Of a DNA stretch of 45,111 nt, positions 8,422 through 18,989 are shown in pieces. The stretch lies in assembly GCA_017480495.1 (NCBI GenBank), contig JAFVAQ010000018.1:1-45111 (forward strand), read 5' to 3'. The notes beneath the pieces were generated by a model. It searched no databases. It had not been told where the DNA came from and worked only from the letters and a program-made list of their open reading frames with translations. Every line of letters starts with the position of its first letter. Within the stretch, counting starts at the first letter, position 1. Source of the DNA: Eubacterium sp. (GTDB taxonomy: Bacteria; Bacillota; Clostridia; Lachnospirales; Lachnospiraceae). The translations under genes were made by a program, and so were the position numbers.

Positions 8422-10689
8422 ATGATTACAATACCTATTTATGATACTATTCTTCTCCCTGAAGTTACATTTTATTTCAAAAAAGAAGTTATTGATGGAT
8501 GGAATATTAATGATTTTGAAAATGGTTCAATCATAGCATTTGCCATGCTTAAAGAGGACATAGATATTAGAACAGTGACTATGGAGGATATCTATCCTGT
8601 AGGCGTTTCTGCAAGAGTTGAATCTGTGGATTCAGAGGGGAATGTAAAGGTCAGAACTATTGAAAGAGTTAAGTTCATTTCGCTCACTAGAGATCATGAT
8701 GGAACTACTGAATCAGAGATAGTTGGACTGCCTGAGATAAAGGATATGGACGAGGAAGAGAAGAATGAACGTTTTGAGAGACTTCGTTCTAAATTCCTGA
8801 AGTTCGTTCAGAACTATCAGTGGGGACTCTGGGCTAGAGGCTTCATACTTCAGTGGAAAAATATAAATGAACTGGCCTGCTCGATGACGGGATATTTCAG
8901 CATTACTTGGGAAGAAAAGTTTGCCATAGTGGAAACTGATAGTGAAGCTGAGAGATTTGATCTGATTGAGCATAGCTCTTATGAGTTTATGGAAATGGCA
9001 GATGTTGCAGAAGGCGCTGAGCTGGAGCAACAGGCTAGAAACGAAAGCATTTATCGAGAGGATGCTATAAAGAAACAGATAGAAATACTTCAACGTGAGC
9101 TGGATGAAATGCACCCAGAGAATATATCTGATGTCAGAAGATTCGAGAAGGAAATATCTGAGTCTGGAATGAATGAGACTGCTGAGAAGGAAGCTCGCAA
9201 GGTGCTTAATCGTATGAAGCAGGAAGGACAGGATGGACATGAGTATGGAATGCTCTATGACTATCTAGATTTCGTTACCAGTTTATCTTGGAAGCCGGAA
9301 GAATTTAAACCTATAGATCTTGAGTATGCAGAAGAGGTTCTCGATAAGGATCATTATGGACTGAAGAAGGTAAAGGAGAGAATCATTCAGCAGCTTGCTG
9401 TTATGGCGCTCAATAAGAAACAGTCAGGCTCAATACTTCTGTTTGTTGGTCCTCCAGGAACAGGAAAAACAAGTATTGGTCAGAGTATTGCCAAGGCACT
9501 TGGAAGAGAGTATGTAAGAATATCTCTTGGTGGCGTTAGGGACGAAGCTGAGATAAGAGGACACAGAAGAACATATATTGGTGCTATGCCAGGTAGAATA
9601 ATGGAAGGTATGAAGCGTAGCGGAGCTTCTAATCCTGTTATGGTTCTAGATGAGGTGGACAAGCTGGTTCGTGACTATGGCGGCGATCCATCTTCGGCAC
9701 TTCTGGAGGTGCTTGATCCAGAGCAGAATTTCAGCTTCACAGATCATTACATGAATGTTCCATATGATCTGTCAAATGTACTCTTTGTATGTACAGCAAA
9801 CTCAACAGATACTATTCCTGAGCCATTACTTAACCGTATGGAGATTATAGAGTTCCCAGGATATACTGCTACAGAGAAGTTCCACATAGCTAGAAAACAT
9901 CTCATACCAAAGGCTATGAAACAGACTGGAATAAAGCGTAAGGATATAAATATAACAGATGCTGCAGTACGCAAGCTAATATCTGACTACACTATGGAAT
10001 CTGGTGTAAGAGGTCTCAAGAAGCAGGTTGAAACTTTGATGAGATATGCGGCAGTCAGAATGGTTAAGGGCCAGGGCGAGAAGCTGTCGGTTAAACCAGC
10101 AAACCTAAGAGAATATATAGGCCATAGAGGTGTATCTCACGATATCATAGATAAGAAATCTGTACCGGGTGTTGTAACTGGACTTGCCTGGACCATGGCA
10201 GGCGGCGAGATATTATTTATAGAAACCAAGACAGTTCATGGAAATGGCAAGACCATAATTACAGGACAGCTGGGCGATGTCATGAAGGAGTCTGTAGAAA
10301 TTGCGATAAGTCTTGTCAAGGATATGTATCCAGAAGAGACTAAGATTCTGACGGAAAGAGACTTGCATATACACGTGCCTGAGGGGGCTGTTCCAAAGGA
10401 CGGACCTTCGGCTGGTATTACTTTAGTTACTGCCCTTACATCTCTTGTGACAGGAAAATCGGTAGCTCCAAATATAGCTATGACGGGAGAAATATCCCTT
10501 CGTGGAAATGTCATGCCTATAGGTGGGCTTCCAGAAAAACTCATGGCTGCAGTAAGAGCAGGAGTAAAGACTGTATTTATTCCAGAGAAAAATGTAGAGG
10601 ATCTGGAAGATGTTGCGGAAGAGGTTAAGAAAGAACTAAACATAGTTCCAGTTAAAAAGATAAAGGATGTTATAAGTCAGGTTCTGTAG
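8422..10689 (+). CDS. lon: ATP-dependent endopeptidase Lon
   Basis: Lon unfolds and degrades damaged and regulatory proteins in the cytosol. The 755-residue product has an N-terminal substrate-binding domain (about 1-200), a coiled-coil linker, an AAA+ domain with Walker A GPPGTGKT at 343-350 and Walker B MVLDEVDK, and a C-terminal serine peptidase domain. The catalytic dyad is visible: S663 in PKDGPSAG and K706 in GGLPEKL, 43 residues apart as in E. coli Lon. AAGGAG at 8410-8415 fixes the ATG at 8422. A CIRCE operator lies about 30 bases upstream of the start codon, so heat-shock repression by HrcA is likely. Confidence 0.97.
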   Translation: MITIPIYDTILLPEVTFYFKKEVIDGWNINDFENGSIIAFAMLKEDIDIRTVTMEDIYPVGVSARVESVDSEGNVKVRTIERVKFISLTRDHDGTTESEIVGLPEIKDMDEEEKNERFERLRSKFLKFVQNYQWGLWARGFILQWKNINELACSMTGYFSITWEEKFAIVETDSEAERFDLIEHSSYEFMEMADVAEGAELEQQARNESIYREDAIKKQIEILQRELDEMHPENISDVRRFEKEISESGMNETAEKEARKVLNRMKQEGQDGHEYGMLYDYLDFVTSLSWKPEEFKPIDLEYAEEVLDKDHYGLKKVKERIIQQLAVMALNKKQSGSILLFVGPPGTGKTSIGQSIAKALGREYVRISLGGVRDEAEIRGHRRTYIGAMPGRIMEGMKRSGASNPVMVLDEVDKLVRDYGGDPSSALLEVLDPEQNFSFTDHYMNVPYDLSNVLFVCTANSTDTIPEPLLNRMEIIEFPGYTATEKFHIARKHLIPKAMKQTGIKRKDINITDAAVRKLISDYTMESGVRGLKKQVETLMRYAAVRMVKGQGEKLSVKPANLREYIGHRGVSHDIIDKKSVPGVVTGLAWTMAGGEILFIETKTVHGNGKTIITGQLGDVMKESVEIAISLVKDMYPEETKILTERDLHIHVPEGAVPKDGPSAGITLVTALTSLVTGKSVAPNIAMTGEISLRGNVMPIGGLPEKLMAAVRAGVKTVFIPEKNVEDLEDVAEEVKKELNIVPVKKIKDVISQVL

Positions 10690-10738
10690 TATACTAGAGT
10701 CGTAACTAGAGATTAGTACTTAGTTTTGGAGAATTAAA

Positions 10739-11317
10739 ATGGCTCGTGAGAAAAAATTATCATTTACCTATAATGCACCGGTAACCCTTACATTTGCTCT
10801 TATTTCAATCCTTGTGCTGGTTGCAAGCTGGATAACACATGGAAAGAGTACCAGACTTTTTTTCGAGGTTTATAGGAGTAAAATATCTGTCGCATGGTTT
10901 GTAAGGCTGTTCGGTCATGTTTTGGGACATTCATCCCTTGCTCATTACGCAGGAAATATGACATTGTTCCTTCTGCTCGGACCTGTACTTGAAGAAAAGT
11001 ATGGAGGACTTACCCTTGTAGAAGCATTTGGACTGGTTGCAGTTATTTCGGGACTTATAAATATAATATTCTTCCCAGGTACGGCGCTGCTGGGGGCAAG
11101 TGGACTGGTTTTCATGATGATCATTCTCGTTTCTGCCTCGGATCTGAGACGCGGAGAGATTCCAATAACTATGATTTTGGTTATCATTATCTACATGGGA
11201 TCGGAGCTTTGGGAGATGATTACAGTTAGGGATAATATATCTCAACTGACACACATTATCGGTGGACTTTGTGGTGCGATTTTTGGACTGGTTCTGAATT
11301 CTACGAAAAGCCGATAA
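10739..11317 (+). CDS. Rhomboid family intramembrane serine protease
   Basis: A 192-residue polytopic membrane protein that should cleave single-pass membrane substrates within the bilayer. The rhomboid features are the loop-1/TM2 segment GHSSLAHYAGNM, the catalytic serine S121 in LGASG, and the catalytic histidine H172 in THIIGG. About six hydrophobic segments can be drawn, the usual bacterial core. TTTGGAG stands about 7 bases before the ATG. It follows lon by 49 bases with no terminator, so co-transcription from the heat-shock promoter is possible. Confidence 0.85.
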   Translation: MAREKKLSFTYNAPVTLTFALISILVLVASWITHGKSTRLFFEVYRSKISVAWFVRLFGHVLGHSSLAHYAGNMTLFLLLGPVLEEKYGGLTLVEAFGLVAVISGLINIIFFPGTALLGASGLVFMMIILVSASDLRRGEIPITMILVIIIYMGSELWEMITVRDNISQLTHIIGGLCGAIFGLVLNSTKSR

Positions 11318-11376
11318 ATGAATAGAAAATATAATAAAAAAGGGCTCACAAAGGCGTGGTTATAAGTAATATATAC

Positions 11377-11405
11377 TTGTAACTGCGCGTTATTTGTTTT
11401 ATACT
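11377..11405 (+). promoter_or_regulatory. Promoter of the ATP synthase operon
   Basis: TTGTAA (11377-11382), 17-base spacer, TATACT (11400-11405). Start of transcription would be near 11412, leaving a leader of about 70 bases before atpB. Confidence 0.6.
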
Positions 11406-11423
11406 TAAGAGATGTTTGGAAGG

Positions 11424-11447
11424 CTAAAAAACGAAGGGGTTTTTTAG
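11424..11447 (+). terminator. Leader hairpin before atpB, possible attenuator
   Basis: CTAAAAAAC, loop GAAGGG, GTTTTTTAG gives a 9-bp stem made mostly of A-T pairs and followed by TTTTACG. It begins about 12 bases after the predicted transcription start. It could be an attenuator or simply a weak leader hairpin. Confidence 0.35.
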
Positions 11448-11482
11448 TTTTACGAGAAAGAGGTTGAAAGGAGAAAAAGGTT

Positions 11483-12334
11483 TTGGACAAAGGAAAAAGA
11501 ACCAGATTTCTTGTAGTAACTGCTATAGTTCTGGTACTGCTCCTGGTCAGTATTTTCATAACATATAAGGGAGGCGCAAATCACGAATCTTTAAAGACCG
11601 TGATGAGAGATGCCGTTATCCATGAAGAGAACAAAATGAACTTCTTTGGACTCACGGTTAATCCTTCACTTATAGCAGGCTATCTAGTCTCAGCAATACT
11701 TTTATTTATTGCATTAATGATTAGAATCTTCGCTATACCTCGTTTCAAAACTGTTCCTGGAAAGTTCCAGATAGTAATTGAAACCTGGGTAGGATATTTT
11801 GATAATCTGGCTAAAACGAACAGTCCACATTTGAATGGTGCTCTTGGTGCATACATATTTGCGGCAGGATCATATATCTTCGTGGGAACTATATTTGAGC
11901 TTTTTGGTGTACAGTGGATGACAACAGCAGGTAATCCAATGGCACTTCCGGCGCCGCTCTGTGACATAAATGGAGCGATAGCTATGGGTGTATTCTCATA
12001 TGGCTTTATCATGTCAGGTGGTATAAGGAAGAACAAATTAAAGGGAATCGGACTTACGCTGAAAGAGTTTTCACTTCCGATATCCATGAGTTTCCGTCTA
12101 TTCTGTGCACTCCTATCTGGAGCACTCGTTACGGAACTTGTTTATTACACTATTATGCTCAGCTTTGTGCTTCCAGTACTGGTAGGTGTTCTCTTTACAC
12201 TGATACACGCAGTGGTACAGGCTTACGTTCTTACAATGCTGACATCGATATATTATGGTGAGGTGTCAGAGGTTCATGAGAAGAAGCCTAAGAAAAAGAA
12301 AGAGAAGAAAACTGAAGTCGCAGTAGAAGCGTAG
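11483..12334 (+). CDS. atpB: ATP synthase F0 subunit a
   Basis: Subunit a forms the ion half-channels next to the c-ring. The product is 283 residues from a TTG start, which has AAAGGAG at 11467-11473. It has the expected hydrophobic helices. The essential arginine is R205 in MSFRLFCALLSG, the segment that corresponds to the LRLFANILAG motif of other a subunits. The C-terminus is an unusual Lys/Glu-rich tail (EKKPKKKKEKK). It is first in the atp operon; no atpI or atpZ precedes it. The next gene is atpE after about 50 bases. Confidence 0.93.
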   Translation: MDKGKRTRFLVVTAIVLVLLLVSIFITYKGGANHESLKTVMRDAVIHEENKMNFFGLTVNPSLIAGYLVSAILLFIALMIRIFAIPRFKTVPGKFQIVIETWVGYFDNLAKTNSPHLNGALGAYIFAAGSYIFVGTIFELFGVQWMTTAGNPMALPAPLCDINGAIAMGVFSYGFIMSGGIRKNKLKGIGLTLKEFSLPISMSFRLFCALLSGALVTELVYYTIMLSFVLPVLVGVLFTLIHAVVQAYVLTMLTSIYYGEVSEVHEKKPKKKKEKKTEVAVEA

Positions 12335-12386
12335 AAGTCAGATTAAAATATAGATATTAAATATACGGGAAAAAAGAGGTATAAAA

Positions 12387-12764
12387 ATGAAACTAATGAA
12401 GAAAGCATTGATAACACTTTTATTATTATTTGCAGCATTTGGAGTATTCTCAGCGGTTGCACCTGCATCAGTATCCTATGCGGCAGAAGAAACTACAGCA
12501 ACTGAGGAAACAGAAGATGCAGAAGCAGCAGAAGGTAACTCAACAGCTGGTAAGGCTATAGGCGCTGCTATCTCAATTGGTATTGCAGCAGGTCTTGGTG
12601 CATTAGGTATGGGTCTTTGCGTTGGTAAGGCTGCTGAAGGAATCGCTCGTCAGCCAGAAGCTGAAGGTAAGATCAGAACAACAATGATCCTTGGTATCGT
12701 ATTCATAGAGACAGCTGTTCTTTATGCACTGGTTATATCGATACTGATTATATTCGTCCTATAA
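12387..12764 (+). CDS. atpE: ATP synthase F0 subunit c with signal peptide and acidic linker
   Basis: Subunit c forms the rotor ring that carries the coupling ion. The usual protein is 70-90 residues; this one is 125. Residues 1-32 look like a signal peptide (basic start, hydrophobic core 7-25, cleavage near SYA-A), then comes a Glu/Thr-rich linker (34-49), then the ordinary hairpin from about 54 with the ARQPE loop (87-91). The ion-binding carboxylate is E108, with T109 and Y113 at positions used by Na+-type rings. The glutamine of helix 1 that marks Na+ rings such as Ilyobacter Q32 is M75 here, 33 residues before the Glu as in that protein, so H+ coupling is more likely but not settled. Confidence 0.93.
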   Translation: MKLMKKALITLLLLFAAFGVFSAVAPASVSYAAEETTATEETEDAEAAEGNSTAGKAIGAAISIGIAAGLGALGMGLCVGKAAEGIARQPEAEGKIRTTMILGIVFIETAVLYALVISILIIFVL

Positions 12765-12826
12765 CGAAGAGAAGGTAAAGATATTTTCGAATAAAGATTT
12801 GTTATACGAAAAAGAGAGGTAAGAAA

Positions 12827-13309
12827 ATGCCATTAGGAATAGATATAACACAGATTTTACTTCATATGTTCAATGTAGTATTACTCTTTGGCGGTCTGTA
12901 CGTTATTATATACGCTCCTGTTAAGAAGATAATGCAGGAAAGAGAGAATCATTACAAAGAACTAGATGAGCAGGCTCAGAGTGCTCTTGCTGAAGCTCAG
13001 CAGAAGAATGAAGAGGCAGAGGGTAGACTGAAGGAGCTGGAGGGTGAGATATCTCAGCAGAAGAGAAAGGCTTCTCTTGATATAGCTGCTATGAGATCAA
13101 ATGCCGAAGCAGAAGCTAAAGAATCTGCTAACAAGATAATTGATAAGGCTAAGAAGGATGCCGAGAATCAGAAGCAGGCTATTATTGAGTCCGCTAAGAA
13201 GGATATTACTGAGATGGTAGAGGAAGCAACTCGTAAGGTTGTTCTATCAGGAAACACTAGTGAGGCATATGATATGTTTCTTAAGAATGTTGAAAGGAGC
13301 GGTAGTTAA
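12827..13309 (+). CDS. atpF: ATP synthase F0 subunit b
   Basis: Subunit b forms the peripheral stalk linking F0 to F1. The 160-residue product has one N-terminal membrane helix (about 8-28, MFNVVLLFGGLYVIIYAPV) followed by a long charged helix rich in Ala, Glu, Lys and Gln that would pair as a coiled coil. Length is normal, so no delta N-terminal domain is hidden at its C-terminus. GAGAGG precedes the ATG. Its stop codon is followed directly by the GTG of atpA, where an atpH gene would normally lie. Confidence 0.93.
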   Translation: MPLGIDITQILLHMFNVVLLFGGLYVIIYAPVKKIMQERENHYKELDEQAQSALAEAQQKNEEAEGRLKELEGEISQQKRKASLDIAAMRSNAEAEAKESANKIIDKAKKDAENQKQAIIESAKKDITEMVEEATRKVVLSGNTSEAYDMFLKNVERSGS

Positions 13310-15067
13310 GTGGCAGAAGAGAAAAAAACACGCGCCTGTTTATATGCCCTTTCGGAACCTGATGAATCTCAGAAAGCCAAGTTTGCCAGCTTTATAGCAG
13401 AAAGATATGGCGAAGGAATAGAGCTTGAGTGGAAAAAAGACGAGAGCTTAGGGACTGGCTTTAAGCTTGTTGTTGGTGAAGAAGTATATGACTGGACCAA
13501 CACAGGAAGACTCCATCAGCTAGAGGAAATGCTTAGAGCCCTTCGTGAGGAGAAGGTAGACTCAGGAAATGAGCTTATATCCCTGATGAAGAGTAGTATA
13601 AATGATTGGGAGCCGCATGTAATCGCAGAGGAAGAAGGTCATGTAGAAACTGTCGGAGATGGAATAGTTTTCGTAGATGGACTTAAGTCTGCAATGTATG
13701 GAGAAATAGTCATTTTCGAATCTGGCGTAAGAGGAATGGTGCAGGAGTTAAGACCTGATGATATAGGTGTCATTCTCTTCGGTGATGACACAGATGTTAC
13801 TGAGGGAAGCCGTGTTATGAGAACCGGCAAGACTGCAGGTATTCCTGTAGGTGATGGATTTTTGGGCCGTGTAGTAGATCCTTTGGGTAATCCAATAGAT
13901 GGAGAAGGTCCAATTGAGGCAGAAGGATATAGAGCGGTTGAAGAAGCTGCTCCTGGTATCATCGCAAGACAGTCCGTTGATACTCCTATGAACACAGGAA
14001 TCCTGTCTATAGATTCAATGTTCCCAATAGGTAGAGGTCAGCGTGAGCTTATTATAGGTGATAGACAGACCGGTAAGACTGCTATCGCCCTCGATACAAT
14101 ACTAAATCAAAAAGATAACGATGTAATATGTATATATGTTGCTATAGGTCAGAAGGCAAGTAGTGTTGCTCAGTTAGTAGGAACCCTTAAGAAACAGAAT
14201 GCTATGGACTACACTATAGTAGTTGCGGCAAATGCATCTGAGACAGCACCTATTCAGTATATAGCACCATATTCAGGAACATCCCTGGCAGAGTATTTCA
14301 TGTATAAGGGTAAGGATGTACTTATCATATATGATGACCTGTCAAAGCATGCTATAGCGTATAGAGCTCTTTCGCTTCTTCTTGGAAGATCTCCAGGACG
14401 TGAGGCATACCCAGGAGATGTATTCTATCTTCATTCAAGACTTCTTGAGAGATCTGCGCATCTTTCAGAGGAACTAGGGGGAGGAAGTATTACAGCTCTA
14501 CCAATAGTTGAAACACAGGCGGGCGATGTATCCGCTTATATTCCAACAAATATCATTTCCATCACGGATGGTCAGATATTCCTAGAAAGTGATCTGTTCT
14601 TTGCTGGACAGAGACCAGCGGTAAATGTTGGACTTTCGGTATCCCGTGTTGGTGGTGCTGCACAGACCAAGGCTATGAAGAAGGCTGCGGGTAGCCTCCG
14701 TCTAGATCTGGCACAGTATCGTGAGATGGAAATATTCACACAGTTCTCCAGTGATCTGGATGAAACAACAAAGAAACAGTTGCAATATGGACAAGGACTT
14801 ATGTATTTGCTGAGACAGCCTCAGAACCATCCATTTAAACTGCATGAACAGGTTGTTATTCTTGTATCAGCAACTGCACATGTTATGCAGGAGATTCATC
14901 CTGACGATATAGCAGATTTTAGAACAAAGCTTCTTGCATATTTCCATGAGGAAGAGGATGCTCTCTGCAAGCAGATTGATTCTACAGGACAGCTATCTGA
15001 TGATGATAAGCAGATGATAATTGACGCAGCAAATAAATTCCGTGATTCATATATAAACAATAAATAA
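13310..15067 (+). CDS. atpA: ATP synthase F1 alpha subunit with fused delta C-terminal domain
   Basis: Non-catalytic subunit of the F1 hexamer. The product is 585 residues, about 80 more than normal, and its Walker A (GDRQTGKT, 250-257) is shifted 81 residues from its E. coli place at 169. Ordinary alpha starts near residue 84 ([12 protein letters not shown]). The first 82 residues align with the C-terminal domain of delta (AtpH): the AKF..FIAERYG helix, [11 protein letters not shown] matching the VKLNCKIDKSV strand of E. coli delta, [12 protein letters not shown], and [10 protein letters not shown] matching GRLERLADVL. No atpH is present in the operon. The GTG start is fixed by AAAGGAG at 13293-13299, immediately after the atpF stop. 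The delta N-terminal domain is not seen anywhere in the window. Confidence 0.95.
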   Translation: MAEEKKTRACLYALSEPDESQKAKFASFIAERYGEGIELEWKKDESLGTGFKLVVGEEVYDWTNTGRLHQLEEMLRALREEKVDSGNELISLMKSSINDWEPHVIAEEEGHVETVGDGIVFVDGLKSAMYGEIVIFESGVRGMVQELRPDDIGVILFGDDTDVTEGSRVMRTGKTAGIPVGDGFLGRVVDPLGNPIDGEGPIEAEGYRAVEEAAPGIIARQSVDTPMNTGILSIDSMFPIGRGQRELIIGDRQTGKTAIALDTILNQKDNDVICIYVAIGQKASSVAQLVGTLKKQNAMDYTIVVAANASETAPIQYIAPYSGTSLAEYFMYKGKDVLIIYDDLSKHAIAYRALSLLLGRSPGREAYPGDVFYLHSRLLERSAHLSEELGGGSITALPIVETQAGDVSAYIPTNIISITDGQIFLESDLFFAGQRPAVNVGLSVSRVGGAAQTKAMKKAAGSLRLDLAQYREMEIFTQFSSDLDETTKKQLQYGQGLMYLLRQPQNHPFKLHEQVVILVSATAHVMQEIHPDDIADFRTKLLAYFHEEEDALCKQIDSTGQLSDDDKQMIIDAANKFRDSYINNK

Positions 15068-15084
15068 TTTAACTATTAAAAATT

Positions 15085-15987
15085 ATGCCAAATACTAAAG
15101 AGATAAAAAATAGAATAGGAAGTGTTCAGAATACTCAGAAGATCACTAATGCTATGTATCTCATTTCCTCTACAAAGATGAGGAAGGCAAAGGAAGAACT
15201 GGACAAGACCAGACCTTATTTTGAAATGCAGGAGAATGAGATTCGTCGTATTTTCCAGACTGAGATAGATATCATGAGCCGATATTTCTATCCTAAAACA
15301 GGACGAAAGCCGGCAGAGACATATGCATATCTGGTGATCACTGCTGATAAGGGACTAGCCGGCGCATATAACCATAATGTTATTAAGCTCGCAGAACAGG
15401 AAATGGCGAAGCATAAGAATGTTAAGTTATATGTAGTAGGTGAATACGGACGTCGTTACTTCAAGAAGAAGGATTATGGTATGGAACAGACATTTCTCTA
15501 TACCGCACAGAATCCTACCTTTTCTAGGGCTAGAGAGATAAGCTCGATACTTCTTGAAGAATACGATAGTAAGCGTATAGATGAGATAAGAGTTATCTAT
15601 AGTGATATGGAAAGTGAGTTCCTTACTACAGTTAAGATGATGAGACTTCTTCCTTTTGACCGAAAGGAATTTTGGACTAAAAAGGATGAGAGAGATTTGA
15701 AGGATGTTCATTATGAATTCTCTCCTTCTGTTGACGAAGTACTTAATCGTGTTATTCCGGGATATGTAGCTGGATGTATATATGGTGCACTCGTAGACAG
15801 CTTCTCTGCTGAACAGAATGCGCGTATGACAGCTATGAATTCTGCTAACAAAAATGCAGAAGCACTTCTAGATGAACTAAGAATCGAGTATAACAGAGTT
15901 AGACAGGCGGCTATCACTCAAGAAATAACTGAGGTAGCTGCAGGAGCTCGTGCTCAGAAGAAAAAACGTATTAAAGAGGAGGCTTAA
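15085..15987 (+). CDS. atpG: ATP synthase F1 gamma subunit
   Basis: Gamma is the central shaft that couples c-ring rotation to catalysis. The 300-residue product has the family start KEIKNRIGSVQNTQKIT and the matching C-terminal helix (VRQAAITQEITEVAAGARA). It follows atpA by 17 bases. The ATG has no clear Shine-Dalgarno sequence (TTAACTATTAAAAATT precedes it), unlike its neighbours, which may lower gamma output relative to alpha and beta. There is one gamma per three alpha-beta pairs. Confidence 0.95.
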   Translation: MPNTKEIKNRIGSVQNTQKITNAMYLISSTKMRKAKEELDKTRPYFEMQENEIRRIFQTEIDIMSRYFYPKTGRKPAETYAYLVITADKGLAGAYNHNVIKLAEQEMAKHKNVKLYVVGEYGRRYFKKKDYGMEQTFLYTAQNPTFSRAREISSILLEEYDSKRIDEIRVIYSDMESEFLTTVKMMRLLPFDRKEFWTKKDERDLKDVHYEFSPSVDEVLNRVIPGYVAGCIYGALVDSFSAEQNARMTAMNSANKNAEALLDELRIEYNRVRQAAITQEITEVAAGARAQKKKRIKEEA

Positions 15988-17789
<1,802 letters not shown>

Positions 17790-17790
17790 A

Positions 17791-18180
17791 ATGGTATCGG
17801 ATGTTTTGTCGAATGATGTATGGAAGAGGACGATTAGAAATATCCTTATACTGGGTCTTTTTGGCGTCGTATATTATTTTGTAGCAAGATTTACAGACTT
17901 CGGAATCAAATGCTATGTATACGAGCTGACAGGACTTAAGTGTCCTACCTGTGGCGCGACTAGAATGGCTATTGCATTAAGTAAGCTAGATTTTAAAAGC
18001 GCTTTTAGGTATAATGGTTTTATACTTGTTTCGTTGCCTTTTATTATAGGAGAGATAATGTATCTGTTCTACGTAAATGAGGCCAAGGTGAAAGTAAATA
18101 AGAAAAATGCTGTCGTGATGTATGTTTGGGTAGGACTGCTAGTTATTTTTGGTATAGTCAGAAATATTTTTGGTTTCTAA
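17791..18180 (+). CDS. DUF2752 membrane protein
   Basis: A 129-residue membrane protein of the DUF2752 family, function unknown. The family signature is clear: LTGLKCPTCGATRM with a CxxCGxTR core near residue 50, then a hydrophobic helix. About three membrane segments are visible. The ATG at 17791 is one base after the atpC stop codon, so it is probably translated by coupling from the atp transcript; an upstream in-frame TTG at 17752 lies inside atpC and is not preferred. The family is not known to be part of ATP synthase. Confidence 0.8.
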   Translation: MVSDVLSNDVWKRTIRNILILGLFGVVYYFVARFTDFGIKCYVYELTGLKCPTCGATRMAIALSKLDFKSAFRYNGFILVSLPFIIGEIMYLFYVNEAKVKVNKKNAVVMYVWVGLLVIFGIVRNIFGF

Positions 18181-18250
18181 TCTACGATATTTCTGAATAT
18201 ATATATGTAACTAATATTTAAACACAAAGGGGTTTATAAAGGAGGTAAGT

Positions 18251-18964
18251 ATGGAAAGTATTAAGAAGTATATTGCAGAATTTATTGGTACATTTACACT
18301 TGTATTTATAGGATGTGGTACTGCCATGTTAGTAGGCTGTGATGCTGTGAATGGATGCGGTTATATCCTTACTGCATTTGCATTTGGTCTAGCTATTGTT
18401 GCACTAGCTTATGGCGTAGGCAACATTTCAGGCGGACATGTAAATCCAGCTGTGTCACTCGGAGTTCTTATTAGTGGTGGAATGACAGTTGCTGATTTCT
18501 GCGGCTATGTAGTAGCTCAGATTCTTGGAGCACTTGCTGGTTCAGGTTTACTGGCAGCTATCTTCGACATGGGCGGTGTAGAGGACAAGACAGGCGGCCT
18601 TGGAACAAACGGTTTAGGCGGTGTGAATGGAAGCGCTGGAGCGGGAGTTCTAGTTGAAATTGTTCTCACATTCCTATTTGTTATTCTTATACTGGGAGTT
18701 ACTTCAAAGAATCAGAGTCATGGTTCTTTCGGAGGACTTATCATTGGACTTACTCTTGTTGCTATTCATATAATAGGTATTGGACTTACAGGTACTAGCG
18801 TTAATCCTGCTAGAAGCCTTGGACCTGCAATAGTAGCTGCTATTCAGGGCAATACTGAACCAATCGGAGTTGTTTGGGTATTTATAGTTGCTCCTCTTAT
18901 TGGTGGAGCTTTGGCAGCATTTGTATATAAATTCCTTGAGAGTGCTAAAGCAAGCGAGGAGTAA
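18251..18964 (+). CDS. Aquaporin, water-type MIP channel
   Basis: A 237-residue MIP-family channel with six membrane helices and two half-helices. Both NPA motifs are intact (GGHVNPAVSLG and GTSVNPARSLGPA). The selectivity filter looks like a water channel rather than a glycerol facilitator: the TM5 histidine is present (VAIHIIGIG, comparable to H174 of E. coli AqpZ) and the arginine follows the second NPA. GGAGG precedes the ATG by 5 bases. A loop between TM3 and TM4 is Gly/Asn-rich. Confidence 0.92.
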   Translation: MESIKKYIAEFIGTFTLVFIGCGTAMLVGCDAVNGCGYILTAFAFGLAIVALAYGVGNISGGHVNPAVSLGVLISGGMTVADFCGYVVAQILGALAGSGLLAAIFDMGGVEDKTGGLGTNGLGGVNGSAGAGVLVEIVLTFLFVILILGVTSKNQSHGSFGGLIIGLTLVAIHIIGIGLTGTSVNPARSLGPAIVAAIQGNTEPIGVVWVFIVAPLIGGALAAFVYKFLESAKASEE

Positions 18965-18989
18965 TTAGATTTTTTGGAGGTTTTAATAA

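Noticed and set aside
8713-9240. 175-codon open frame antisense to lon
   Set aside because: Shadow of the lon frame; composition is that of a reversed coding strand and no ribosome site or family similarity is seen.
12387-12764. Subunit c as a clear Na+ type
   Set aside because: The helix-1 glutamine is Met (M75), so the full Na+ signature is not met.
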